From Henckelia pumila (Eukaryota; Streptophyta; Magnoliopsida; Lamiales; Gesneriaceae): a stretch of DNA of 64,000 nucleotides. The notes beneath the pieces are model-generated. The model searched no databases. It had not been told where the DNA came from and saw only the letters and a list, made by a program, of their open reading frames with translations. The stretch is from contig NC_133123.1 of NCBI RefSeq assembly GCF_033568475.1, positions 2,790,001 to 2,854,000 on the forward strand. The letters are read 5' to 3'. Both the position numbers and the translations under genes were made by a program. This document shows, piece by piece, positions 23,263 to 34,239 of this stretch (within the stretch, counting starts at the first letter, position 1; the number at the start of each line of letters is the position of its first letter).

Positions 23263-25082
23263 ATGGACACTCCGTACACAAGTGCAATTCGTCCACCTAT
23301 TTTGGATGGAATGAATTACGGCCCTTGGAAATTTAAGATGAGCATGTATATTCAATCCATTGAGTCCAAGGCTTGGCAATGTGTTCTTGATGGCTGGACA
23401 CCACCTATGAGAGATGATGATGTTCCAGGACCAAAGCCAAGATCACAATGGACAGTCGAAGAGAATATTGCGGCTATTTATAATGCTAAAGCTCTTAATG
23501 CTATATTCACTTCAGTTGATATGAACATGTTTAATTTAATTGGTACTTGTATTTGTGCTAGGGATGCTTGGGAGAAACTACAAACTCACTGTGAAGGCTC
23601 GGCAAGTGTCAAGAAGACAAGGATGCATCTCATAACTTCAAATTTTGAAAAATTGAGAATGGAGGAATCAGAGACCATCATGGAATATAATGAAAGATTG
23701 AAGAGTCTTGCAAATGAAGCATCTATTCTTGGCGATCCTATTTTGAACGAAAGACTTGTATCCAAAGTACTTCGTTCGCTTCCCAAAAGATTTCACACCA
23801 AGGTTTGTGTTATAGATGAATCCAAAGATACATCTATAATGGGTTTGGATGAGTTAATTAGTTCTCTTCGCACCTATGAGATGGAGTTGGAAGCCGAAGA
23901 TGACTCGAAAGGTAAGTCTATTGCTTTTCAAGTATCTAATAATGTTTACAATGATTTTGCTGAAGTTCAACAGGAAGTAAAGGATTCTGATCATGAGGAA
24001 AATTCTATTGTCTTGATCTCGAAGAAATTTACTGATTATCTCAAGGTAATGAAAGAAAAGAAAGATGTGAAAAGTGCACAATCCTCAAATTTTCCTAGAC
24101 TGCCTACTTCAGAGAAGCCTCAAAAACCTGCTGCTACTCGAGGACCTCGTCAAAGATATGATAGTAAGGTTCAGTCCTCAAGCAAAAATTTTGATAATGT
24201 TCAATGTAGGGAATGTAAGGGATATGGCCACTATGCTTATGAATGCGCAAATCGCCTTCGGAAAGGTATGAATGTTTCTCTGAGTGATGATGATTCTGAA
24301 TAAGAACATGAAAAGTTTGAACATGCTGATCTAATATCTTTTACTGCTTTACTGGAGAGTAAGAAAAATTTTCAGATCAATCCTCTTGGTGTTGGCTCCG
24401 GTGTTGCCACACCTAGACGCAACACTGTTCAAAAATCTGTTTGTTTTGTTGCTTCTAACCTTGATAATTTCAGTAATCATGAAGAACAGGTAGATGATCC
24501 TTATACTCTGGAAGGTATTCGTAAACTCTATGAAGAGTTGTACTGTGATTGGAACAAGAGGAATCAGTTGAACACAACTCTTACAAAAGAGAATACTGAA
24601 TTGAAAGCTGCTATGGCTAGATTGGAAATTCTCTTGAGTAAGAAAGATCTCGAATTAGGGTTGCTGAATTCTGAACTTGAAAGAGCAAAAACAACACTTG
24701 ATAAATTTAATTCCAGTTCGAGCAAACTTGATTTCATTTTGACTATGGGTAAGAATGATAAGTTTGGACTTGGTTTTAAATAAAGTGTTTTTGAAACTGG
24801 TGAATCTTCCAAAACACCAGTATTTGTGAAGGAAGGTAATGATTTCTTGAACCATCCTTTAACTGCCTTGAAAGGTAAGAAACCCATTGTTGAGAAAAAT
24901 ATTTCTGTCCCAAAGCCGAAACAATGAAAACGTCCTTTTGTGTGTCATTATTGTCTCAAACCTGGCCATATCAGGCCTTTTTGTCGAAAGTTGAAGAATG
25001 ACTATGTTTTGTGGGAATCTAAGCAAGTGTTGTCCCCCGTGTTGCACAACACTAAGAGCAACACTGGCAAAAAGAACCCACT
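23263..25082 (+). pseudogene. Sirevirus gag, interrupted
   Basis: The start is the ATG at 23263 (MDTPYTSAIRPPILDG), the usual Sirevirus Gag beginning; an upstream in-frame ATG at 23200 overlaps the PBS and is unlikely. The UBN2-type capsid region contains NYGPWKFKM and VLRSLPKRFHTK. A first zinc knuckle (CRECKGYGHYAYEC) is at about 24208-24249. Stops follow at TAA 24301-24303, TAA 24781-24783 and TGA 24925-24927. In the same frame a second knuckle (CHYCLKPGHIRPFC) appears at about 24940-24981, so they interrupt one long Gag. The region between has a coiled-coil look. Near 25080 the frame must shift to enter protease. Confidence 0.82.
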
Positions 25083-28000
25083 GTGAAGAAAGTTTGGGTT
25101 CAAAAGCCTGATGTCAGATGTTTTGTTATTTATACTTCTTTGAAAGCTAATACTGCAGGTAATTGGTATTTTGATAGTGGAAGTTCACGACACATGACAG
25201 GTTTGAAAGATCACCTCACTGACTACATTGAACAGAATGGTGGTAGAGTGACCTATGGAGGAGGTGCAAAAGGAAGGATTGTTGGCAAAGGAACACTCAA
25301 TGTGGAAGGGTTTCCAAATCTTCACAACGTCTTACATGTTGAAGGACTTAATGCAAATTTAATTTCAATTAGTCAACTGTGTGATAATGATTTGCATGTG
25401 AAGTTTGATAAAAATACTTGTGAAGTTTTTGATAATGCTAATCGTTGTGTTATCACAGGTACACGATCAGTGGATAACTGCTACCAACTAGGTGAAGAAT
25501 TAGCATGTAGACACTCAAAGATTGATGAGTTTAGTCTATGGTACCAAAAACTTGGACATGTGAATTTCAAGACCCTAAAGAATCTGAGTAAGTTTGAAGC
25601 TGTCAGAGGTCTTCCAAATCTAAAGACTGGTGTTCCATATGTTTGTGGTGCATGCCAAAAAGGTAAGCAAACCCGTGTTGCACATCCCGTGTTACAACAC
25701 TGTGGGACAACACGGTGTCTTGAACTTTTACACATGGATTTGATGGGTCCTATGGAAGTCGAAAGTTATGGAGGTAAAAAGTATTCTTTGGTATGTGTTG
25801 ATGATTTTTCACGTTTTACATGGGTAAGGTTTCTTAGAGAAAAATCAGATACTTTTGATGTGTTTAAGAAGTTGTTTACCAAGATTACTAACCTACATAC
25901 TTTGACTGTAGCAAGAATCAAAACTGATCATGGAAAGGAATTTGAGAATTCATCTTTTTCTTCTTTGTGTGATAAGAAGGGCATCTCACAGGAGTTCTCA
26001 GCCCCAAAAACTCCTCAACAGAATGAAATTGCTGAAAGAAAGAATAGGACGTTGCAGGAAATGGCTAGAGTGATGATGAGCTCAAAAAATATCTCCAAAG
26101 GATTTTGGGCAGAAGCATTGAACACAGCGTGCCATATTTCCAATCGGGTTTATTTGAGAAGTGGTTCTTCAATGACTTCCTATGATATTCTCATGGAAAA
26201 GAGACCAAATCTTAACTATTTTCATATATTTGGCTGTGTGTGTTATGTTTTGAATGATAGAAATCACCTAGCAAAATTTGATTCCAAGAGTGATAAGTGT
26301 TTGTTCCTTGGTTATTCTACTAATAATCGTGCATATAGGATGTATAACCTTAGGACCAGAACAATGATGGAATCCATTAATGTTGTTTTTGATGATGGTG
26401 CAGATCTCAAAGGAAAAACTGCTGAAGATGATGTTGAAGTCTTGCTGGAAATTCCTCCCGAAGAACACAGTGTTGTCCCAGATGTTACAACACCAAACAC
26501 AACACTGGTTCCTTCAGAAATTCATGAGAAAAATTCCCAAAATAATGAGGAAGCTGAAATGATTACTGAAAAGAACCTTCCAAGCAAGATACAGAAGAAT
26601 CATCCTTTATCACAGATTATTGGAGATGTGCATGGAACAAGGCAAACTCGAGGTAAGGACAAAGTTGACTACCGCAAGATGGTCGGTTTAGTATGCATGA
26701 GTTTCGTGTACTCTCAGGTAATGCATTCCTGTTTTGTCTCCAATATTGAACCCAAGAATGTCAATGATGCTTTGAATGATAAATTTTGGGTAAATGTCAT
26801 GCATGAAGAACTTGAGCAATTTGTCCGAAATGATGTTTGGTTTTTGGTTCCACCACCTGATCATGGTAATGTTATTGGTACAAAATGGATTTTCAAAAAT
26901 AAAATTGATGAATCAGGAAACATCATTAGGAACAAAGTAAGGTTGGTTGCTCAAGGGTATACGCAGGTTGAGGGGGTTGATTTTGATGAGACCTTCGCTC
27001 CTGTTGCCCGCATTGAGTCAGTCCGACTATTTCTAGCTATTGCATGTCATATGGGTATAAAACTTTATCAAATGGATGTGAAGAGTGCATTTTTTAATGG
27101 TATTTTGAATGAGGAAGTGTATGTGAAGCAACCCAAAGGCTTTGAGGATCCACATAACTTGGATCATGTTTACAAGTTGAAGAAAGCACTCTATGGTTTG
27201 AAGCAAGCTCCACGAGCATGGTATGGTAGGTTGACCGAGTATTTACTCGAAATTGGCTTCAAACGAGGTGAAGTTGACAAAACCCTTTTTATTCAAAAGG
27301 CCAAAAGTGAAATTCTTATTTTTCAAGTATATGTGGATGACATTATCTTTGGTGCGTCTTCTCAAAAGCATGTTGATAATTTTGTTGAATGCATGTCTTC
27401 TACTTTCGAGATGAGCATGGTAGGAGAGTTAACTTTTTTCCTTGAATTGCAAGTTAAGCAAACAAATGAATGAATTTTTCTTTGTCAAAGTAAGTATGCA
27501 AAGAACTTGGTGAAAAAGTTTTGCAAAGAGAATGTTAAGAACATGAAAACTCCTATGGGCTCGAGTGAAAAATTAGGAAAAGACAGTGTTGCGGCTGGTG
27601 TTGACAACACCATGAATCGCAGCATGATAGGGAGTCTTTTGTATTTGACTGCTAGTCGTCCTGATATCATGTTCAGTGTGTGTTTATGTACTAGATACCA
27701 ATCTGATCCAAATGTAACCCATTTAAAAGTTGTCATGAGAATTTTGAAATATGTTTCGGGTACATTGGACTTGGGATTATGGTATACAAGGGAAACCAAC
27801 ACTAACCTTGTAGGTTTTAGTGATGCTGATTGGGCTGGTGATGTGAATGATAGAAAGAGCACTACGGGTGGGTGTTTTTACATTGGCAATAATTTGGTCT
27901 CATGGTATAGTCGTAAGAAAAATTGTGTGTCACTTTCGACTGCTGAATCTGAATATGTGGCAGCCGAAAGTTGTTGTTCACAACTTCTTTGGATGAACCA

Positions 28001-28478
28001 AATGATTGAAGACTATGGTTTTAAGAGTGAACCCCCCATTGTTTATTGTGATAATTCGAGTGCTATTGATATATCAAAAAATCCAGTTCAACACTTACGC
28101 ACAAAACACATTGACATTCGTCATCACTTTATTCGAGATTTGGTAGAAAAAAGTATGATTCAAATGGAGTTTGTTGGAACCAATAACCAATTGGCAGACA
28201 TCTTTACTAAAGCATTAGATCATGAGAGATTTTCAACTCTTCGAAGTCTCTCAGCATGTGTGCATTATAATCCCTTGCATGTGTTGTCTTCGGTGTTACA
28301 ACACTACCGACAACACTATTGTTTTTCTTGTCATGCATTTTTAAGGTTTTTAGACATTCTGCACTCATTCTGTTTTGTGTGGTGTTTAAATCTTTGTTTC
28401 GTTGATTCAATCAATGCCAAGTTTTTCTGCAAACTGTTATTGAAACACACTGGCCCTTGCAAAATAGACTCTGACTAA
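25083..28478 (+). pseudogene. Sirevirus pol: protease, integrase, RT, RNase H
   Basis: Domains in order: protease ([13 protein letters not shown]); integrase zinc region (LGHVN ... CGACQKGK) and catalytic core with Asp in HMDLMGP, Asp in KTDHGKEF and Glu in IAERKNR; a variable linker holding a dyad motif at 26470; RT ([34 protein letters not shown]); RNase H (FSDADWAGD, STAESEYVA, YCDNSSAI). One TGA at 27471-27473 splits RT from RNase H in the same frame, and frame continuity with Gag is lost near 25080. The final 60 or so codons have no pol similarity and carry another dyad motif. Confidence 0.88.
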
Positions 28479-29305
28479 ACCACTAAGTAGTTGAGGGATG
28501 TATGTGTATTCCATGTTCTTGTTCCATGTGAAAGGTGGTTTCGCAAATTCAGTGTCATAATCTTTTATGAAGTTTGTTGACCAATGTCATAAATACGAAC
28601 TTTATCCAAATTGGAAGAAAATGGAAAAAGCTACTTAATTGAGTCCAATGAAGACTGTTCGATTAGTGTGAAAGCTACCACTTCTGAAATTTTTTTTATC
28701 AAGGGTAATCAAGTGTGTATGTCTCAAATGCTTTTTGAAAAACTATGGTGTTGGAGTTGATGTTGGCAACACGAGAGGCAACACTACACTCGTCAACATA
28801 TTGTTTTGCTTGTGATTGCATTTTTATTTTATGTTACACTCTGTTTAGGCATAAAATAGGTCATGCATATGCATTTTTGCTCATAAGGTTCTGTTTTTGG
28901 GTAAGGTTCTACATAGACGAATTTTTTATGATTTACCCTATTTACTAAAAAATTGAATTTTCGTGATTGATTTTTGGTTCAGTGGAGTTAGGCTGATGTG
29001 GAGGTAATTCTGGAATATTTGGATTGAAATATTTATCTCAGATTATTGCCATAATTATGGGATTTTATCTCTTTAATCTTGGTTTTTAATTTTCGTCCGT
29101 TAGGAAAGTTACCGTTGTAACTGGAGAGAGATCAGGGATCAGGGTAATTATGGGTTTGTTAGGATTTTGTTACCATTTGAGATAAGGATTCTATAAATAT
29201 TTTTTTTGATAATAATCGGGCTTTATCATCTTCTCGAAATCCTTTGTTCCCGATTGAGTTGTTTTTGCAAACCCTAACCTTCTCTCACCCTCAAATTGCT
29301 TTTCA
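28479..29305 (+). other. Spacer between pol and the accessory ORF
   Basis: Non-coding AT-rich sequence inside the Sirevirus. It carries one dyad motif at 28748-28784 in sequence that is not part of any long frame. Confidence 0.6.
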
Positions 29306-31302
29306 ATGGCAGGCTTTGATCCACAAGACATCCGAAGTGAGATGGGTCATAAAGAACCCGATGTTGCTGCTGGTGTTACAACACCGGAAATCCCATCCAC
29401 GGTGTTCTCTCTGCCGATTGTTCCAGTTTCCATGGAACCTGTCCCTCTCGCTGTTCTCATGCCTGGAGAACCAGGGAACGCAATTGATATAGAGAATCTT
29501 CCTGATTTCTCTGTTTTGAATAAGGTTAATCCTCCTCCACCGATGGCACGCCGATCTAAAAGGCAGGCAGGTTACAACCCTGACTTTACTCAGTCCAAGA
29601 GTTTTTACAAGGTCCCCGCATATCCATGGCTGAAGAAGATCGCAGCTCGGGCGAAGATTCTGATGATGCCAATTTTGAATTTGTGGCGAGGAAGAAACCC
29701 TCTAGTTCTACTGCTGCCTCTGCCTTCGCTCCGATAGTTGAATCCGTTTCTGATAGCGAGGATTCAAACTCTTCTGATCATGTCCCTTCTAAGGACATTC
29801 CAGCAGCTACTGCTCCTCAAGAAAGTGCTGATTCTGATGAAGATGCCACCTTAGCTCAAATCCTAGAGAGCCTCAAGCAAGGAAAGGGGTTCTCTTCTGT
29901 TCCTCCCTCTGCTCATCTCTCCGATGATGAGCCTGATGCTGAGATGATGGAGGATTTTGCACAAGGCAAAGCTCAACAAGATTCTGTCTCTTCCTCCTCT
30001 TCCTCCTCTGCCAATTCGGTTGCTGACTCTTCTGATAAGAGTACTGATATTGGAGGAGAAGAAGAAGTCTAAGGATGTTTCCAGCATGGATGCTGATGAA
30101 GACCCTCTAGACCAAGAGGATGTTTCTGCTGCTGCTGATGTCAGTGTTGTTGTTGGTGTCGTCAACACCACGAACAACACTGTTGATGAGGACTATGACA
30201 TGGATGCTGCTCATTCCGTCATGTTTTACTCTGGTGATGCTGCTGCAACTTGGCCTCTTCTTGCTCACAGAGGTCTACTGGATGAGAGGAACATTGATGT
30301 TCGCTCCTACGATAGGTACAATCTCATTGACTTTTTGAAGCTTCGACAGCTATATTCTACTGTTGTTGCTGTAATACCCTACTGTAAGAGGGTGATTCTG
30401 GAGTTCTACGCCAACTTGACTGCAAGCATTGAAGATCTAGAATCTGCAAAGTATGAATTGGTGTACCTTAGGGGTAGGCTGTTCGAGTTCACCCCACCTG
30501 TTATCAACTCTTTTTATTCCACCCCAGACGTTGATGAAGGCAATCCTCCAGAAATCAACGAAGTGATTTCTGTTCTCACTGGTGGTATGGTCAAAAAATT
30601 CTCTGACCATTTTTCTGCAGCTAAGCTCACCTCCTTTTATTCTGTGCTGCATAAGATAGCTGTTAGGAATTTGACTCCTTCTTCCAATTCAACAGTTATC
30701 ACCAGACCGCAGGCGGTCCTTTTATATGCCATTGGGACCGGGAGTCCTTTAATTTTGGGAAGATGATATTCAAGACTGTGCTCCAATTTGCTGATGGAGG
30801 ACTCAAATCTACAAAGCTCCCTTTTCCCTCTTTGACCTATGGCATATTGGAATCTCGGGCTTTCATCCGCAATATTACAGAAGATCTCACTGATCAACCT
30901 GAGGTTTTAAAGTTAGCACCTGGTCTTCTAAAGGGAAATCGTGTTCTGGATTTACCCTGGACTGCCACTCCTACTCCTGCTGCTGACATTGCTGGTGTTG
31001 CCCCCGATGTTGCCAACACGGGAGACAACACTGAAGAAACAGTGCCTACTCCTACCTCCCTGGAATTCACCACTGCCACCATTCAGCTGCTGATGACTCG
31101 TGCCGAGGAAAAGATTTCTCAAGCTCAGGAAGACATTGCCTTCTATAGCACGGTCTTGGCTGATTGTCGGCGACAACTTGGCATTTCTGGCCAAACAGGG
31201 GGAGATAGTGCACAAGATGAAGATGAAGCTGGTCCATCTGGGACTAAGGATGATGAGAATGAAGCCTCTGATCAAGATAACTCTGATAGTGATCAAATTT
31301 AG
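29306..31302 (+). pseudogene. Sirevirus accessory ORF after pol (putative plant transposon protein-like)
   Basis: A single long coding region is split over two frames by shifts near 29628, 30058 and 30745. It starts at the ATG 29306 (MAGFDPQDIRSEMG). An acidic Ser-rich part (29626-30060) follows, then a folded domain at about 30200-30890 containing DFLKLRQLYSTV, VILEFYANL, VYLRGRLFEFTPPVINSFY, and FNFG/IFKTVLQFAD after the last shift. These match the pattern I know as the 'putative plant transposon protein' domain (PF20167) of accessory ORFs; this family call is from memory. The C-terminus is acidic (DEAGPSGTKDDENEASDQD). Sireviruses may carry an env-like gene here, but I see no signal peptide or membrane anchor. 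Confidence 0.7.
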
Positions 31303-31511
31303 ATTTTGCTTCTTCTCTCATCTTTTCTTTAGTTGCTTCATTCTGATTTTAATATAACTGATTTTGTTCGTTCTAGTTACGTGCCTTAATTGCTCATATA
31401 TGTTAACGAGACTAACATCTTCTACCCCACTTATGCTCTGTTATATGAATTAAAGAATCTCATGTGTTATTGTCTATGTTATCCACCGTGTTACGACACG
31501 AGGGACAACAC

Positions 31512-31622
31512 TTCAGGGGGAGACTTAAAATTCAGGGGGAGAAGAATTTTTGAACTCCGGGGGAGTTTATGATTATCTCACACTTGTGCAATGTGTTGTC
31601 CAAAAAGCAAAAAGGGGGAGAT
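31512..31622 (+). other. Multiple polypurine tracts of the Sirevirus
   Basis: CAGGGGGAGA occurs at about 31515 and 31533, CGGGGGAG near 31559, and AAAAAGGGGGAGATTG directly before the 3' LTR (31607-31622). The last is the plus-strand primer used at the LTR edge. Repeated upstream copies are a known Sirevirus trait. Confidence 0.8.
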
Positions 31623-32461
31623 TGAAAGGAATTTTATTCCTTGAATATTTCGGCCCTAATTAATTGGAAATTATAAGATTTTGCTTTCTAGACAAGTTAG
31701 GATATTTGGTAAATATTGTGTGTATATTTTCGAATATGTTAATGATATATTTGCCATAATTTAAATTAGATCTTGATAAGGTGATTATTTGACATAATAT
31801 AATTCGATATTATCAAGATATGATTTACAATATTTGATAGAGTTTTTTTTCCTACTAAAACTTTGTTACCTATTCTTGTAAGACTCTATCTAAGGAAATC
31901 TTCAAAGCTTGGATGATTATCTATAAAAGAAGATTTCCACGCACAAGAAAAAAATGAGAGCTTCAGACGAAAAATACTCTGCGCATACTCTGAAGAATTC
32001 AAGGAAGATCTTGAAGAATTCTGAAGCAAGGTTTGCAACCATCGTTGTTTCATGTCCCCGTGTCGCCGTTCGTGTTGAAGACATCAGAGACAATACTGTG
32101 GGAACTGTGTTGTTGAAAATATTTTTTGTCTCTTCAATTTAGGCTACGGGAGTTGCATCCAATTTCTTTTATACTCTTATTGCATTTTAGGATGCAAGTT
32201 TGATTTCTCAACTCGTTGAGAAATTTAGGATTTAATGACTTTTCGTAAAATCACTAGGATTACTTTGTAAGACTATTCTTACGTTTACTAGTGATATTTA
32301 GCCCTAAGGCACCCGCACGAGTTTTATACTCGTGCAAAATTATTTACTTGTGTTTTTATTTATGCTTTAAATTTTCGCTGCACTGTGTTGTATGTGGTGT
32401 TACGACACAAACGACAACACTGCCTTATTTTACATAACAACCACGTACACCATTTATTTCA
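31623..32461 (+). repeat. 3' LTR of the Sirevirus
   Basis: 839 bp, TGAAAGG...TTATTTCA, nearly identical to the 5' LTR. The terminal dyad motif is kept at 32385-32420, with the first arm GTGTTG where the 5' LTR has ATGTTG. Confidence 0.92.
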
Positions 32462-32698
32462 AAGCGGAAGCAACTACTTTCTAGAAAAAGAAAAAATTAC
32501 CTCAAAGTTTCATACCTTTCTCTTGGCCAATGATCACCCAAAATTTCCTTCGCGTCTCTACCATGAGTAATATTATCCTTGTATCACAGCTACTCGAGAC
32601 TTGGCTCATGCATGCCTATAATCAAGATAATGATACTTTTTTTAAAAAATATCATTTCACAAATTAATCATCATTTTGCATCACAACATACTAAGGTA

Positions 32699-32699
<1 letters not shown>

Positions 32700-32746
<47 letters not shown>
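32700..32746. repeat. (TA)n microsatellite in array unit
   Basis: About 23 TA repeats follow GGTAGTGTA. The orthologous tract in the other units is at 34010-34023 (short), 45148-45197, 47915-47954 and 50725-50744, so repeat number varies from unit to unit. Confidence 0.9.
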
Positions 32747-32749
<3 letters not shown>

Positions 32750-33486
32750 AGTGATCATAGATTTTTTTTCACAAATTTGCTAAGAAAAAATCAATAACAA
32801 CTAATTTTTAGAATTTGCAAACACTATCTAAAAATAAATCATTTTTGCAGTGCTTATGTACCATGACCGGACTTGAGGAAGATTCCAATTGCCATAAATG
32901 AAACAAATAGGAACTATGTTCAACAATAGAGAGGGACCGTGCAGTGGACAAATAATCATGCAGACACTCCATCTACAATTAAAATTTACAAATAATTCTA
33001 CTGATAATTAACCAACAATATATATATAGACCAAGAATTATAGAAATTTCCTCCTCCCTTGGACATAGTAATAATCCAGCCAAACCCCACTGCTCTCAAG
33101 TTTCTTGAAGGGAAGATTCCTTGGTTCCACACCATGGTTCCACATAGTCACACCAGATCTTTAATTGATTTTCTTCTTTGTTGATTCTTCACCTAGAAAA
33201 TTAATCCTCAGGTGACTAAGGATTTGTATGCAATAAAATGTGATAGTGACTTCTAATATTAGAAAAAAGGTAATTTTGTTGATTTAAATGTATCATTTTT
33301 TAATCAATTCATCTCATCACTCATGTTATAGATGACCAATAGTACCGCACGTAATTATCTATAATAACACTCTCATTTGAGTGTTAGTCATACTATAAAA
33401 CAGATACGGGCAAACATAATTTCAATAAACTTCATCGGCCTAAATAAAGCTCTACCTAGTGAATCATTTTTCGCAGTCAATTAAGA

Positions 33487-33754
33487 ATGGAGGTTTACTT
33501 TCCCGATCTTAATGTGGCCTTCGGTTTGGGAATTTTTGGTATATTTCATTATTCATACCCTGAATTTTTTTTTTTGTTAGCAAGTTGTTGGTTTCTAAAA
33601 ATATTTTATACTAACTTCACTTCGTTTTTTTGTCTATTTTTCAGCTGGGAAAAATGTTGTGCGTGTTACTGTTTGCCTTGCTCGATGGTCAAATCATCAT
33701 TTAGAAGTGCCAACAAATTATACTACCGAAGACAAAGTAGTACTCATGTTGTAA
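33487..33754 (+). CDS. Putative two-exon micro-gene, array copy 1
   Basis: Exons 33487-33538 and 33645-33754 (GTATAT...TTTTTCAG intron of 106 bases) would encode 53 residues: MEVYFPDLNVAFGLGIF, then AGKNVVRVTVCLARWSNHH, LEVPTNYTTEDKVVLML. I do not recognise the family. In its favour are conserved exon lengths (52 and 110 bases) and an open frame in three of the four copies with exon 1, plus a TATA-like sequence about 40 bases before the start (here CCTAAATAAAG; CTATATAAAG in the other copies). Against it are its small size, no visible signal peptide and the fact that all copies are recent duplicates. It may instead be a fragment of a larger gene. Confidence 0.4.
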
Positions 33755-34239
33755 AGCCATTTAAGCGGAAGCAACTACTTTCTAGAAAAGAAAAAATTAC
33801 CTCAAAGTCTCATACCTTTCTCTTGGCCAGAGATCACCCAAAATTTCCTTCGCGTCTCTACCATGAGTAATATTATCCTTGTATCACAGCTACTCGAGCT
33901 CGACTTGGCTCATGCATGCCTATAATCAAGATAATGATACTGTTTTTAAAAAAATATCATTTCACAACGTAATCATCATTTTGCATCACAACATACTAAG
34001 GTAGTGTATAAATATATATATATAAGTGATCATAGATTTTTTTTTCACAAATTTGCTAAGAAAAAATCAATAACAACTTATTTTTAGAATTTGCAAACAA
34101 TATCTAAAAATAAATCATTTCTGCAGTGCTTATGTACCATGGCCGGACTTGAGGAAGATTCCAATCGCCATAAATGAAACAAATAAGAACAATGTTCAAC
34201 AATATAGAGGGATCGTGCAGTGGACAAATAATCATGCAT

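Larger units (their letters stand above)
23122..32420. repeat. Dispersed 36-38-bp dyad motif, 13 copies through the Sirevirus
   Basis: Consensus: GTGTTG, 6 bases, GTGTT(0-4 bases)AACAC, 6 bases, CAACAC. Starts: 23122, 24389, 25027, 25675, 26470, 27586, 28281, 28748, 29361, 30144, 30995, 31476, 32385. Copies at 27586 and 29361 lack a good third arm; the first arm is degenerate (ATGTTA) at 31476. Middle palindromes are 12 bp (GTGTTACAACAC at 25689 and 28293) to 14 bp (25039). Spacing is about 470-1270 bp. The pattern is read directly from the sequence; function is unknown. Confidence 0.85.
22361..32461 (+). mobile_element. Complete Sirevirus-type Ty1/Copia retrotransposon
   Basis: A full 10,101-bp element: 5' LTR 22361-23198, PBS 23201-23212, gag, pol, accessory ORF, multiple polypurine tracts, 3' LTR 31623-32461. 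It is flanked by the 5-bp duplication AAGCG (22356-22360 and 32462-32466). A large Gag with two CCHC knuckles, a long ORF after pol and several GGGGGA tracts before the 3' LTR are Sirevirus features. By eye the LTRs differ at about 14 positions plus one indel in 838 bp, so the insertion is fairly young. It still has several nonsense codons and frameshifts and is not autonomous as read. Confidence 0.92.

Noticed and set aside
29306..31302. Accessory ORF as a true envelope gene
   Set aside because: No signal peptide, membrane segment or fusion-type region is visible in any of its parts.
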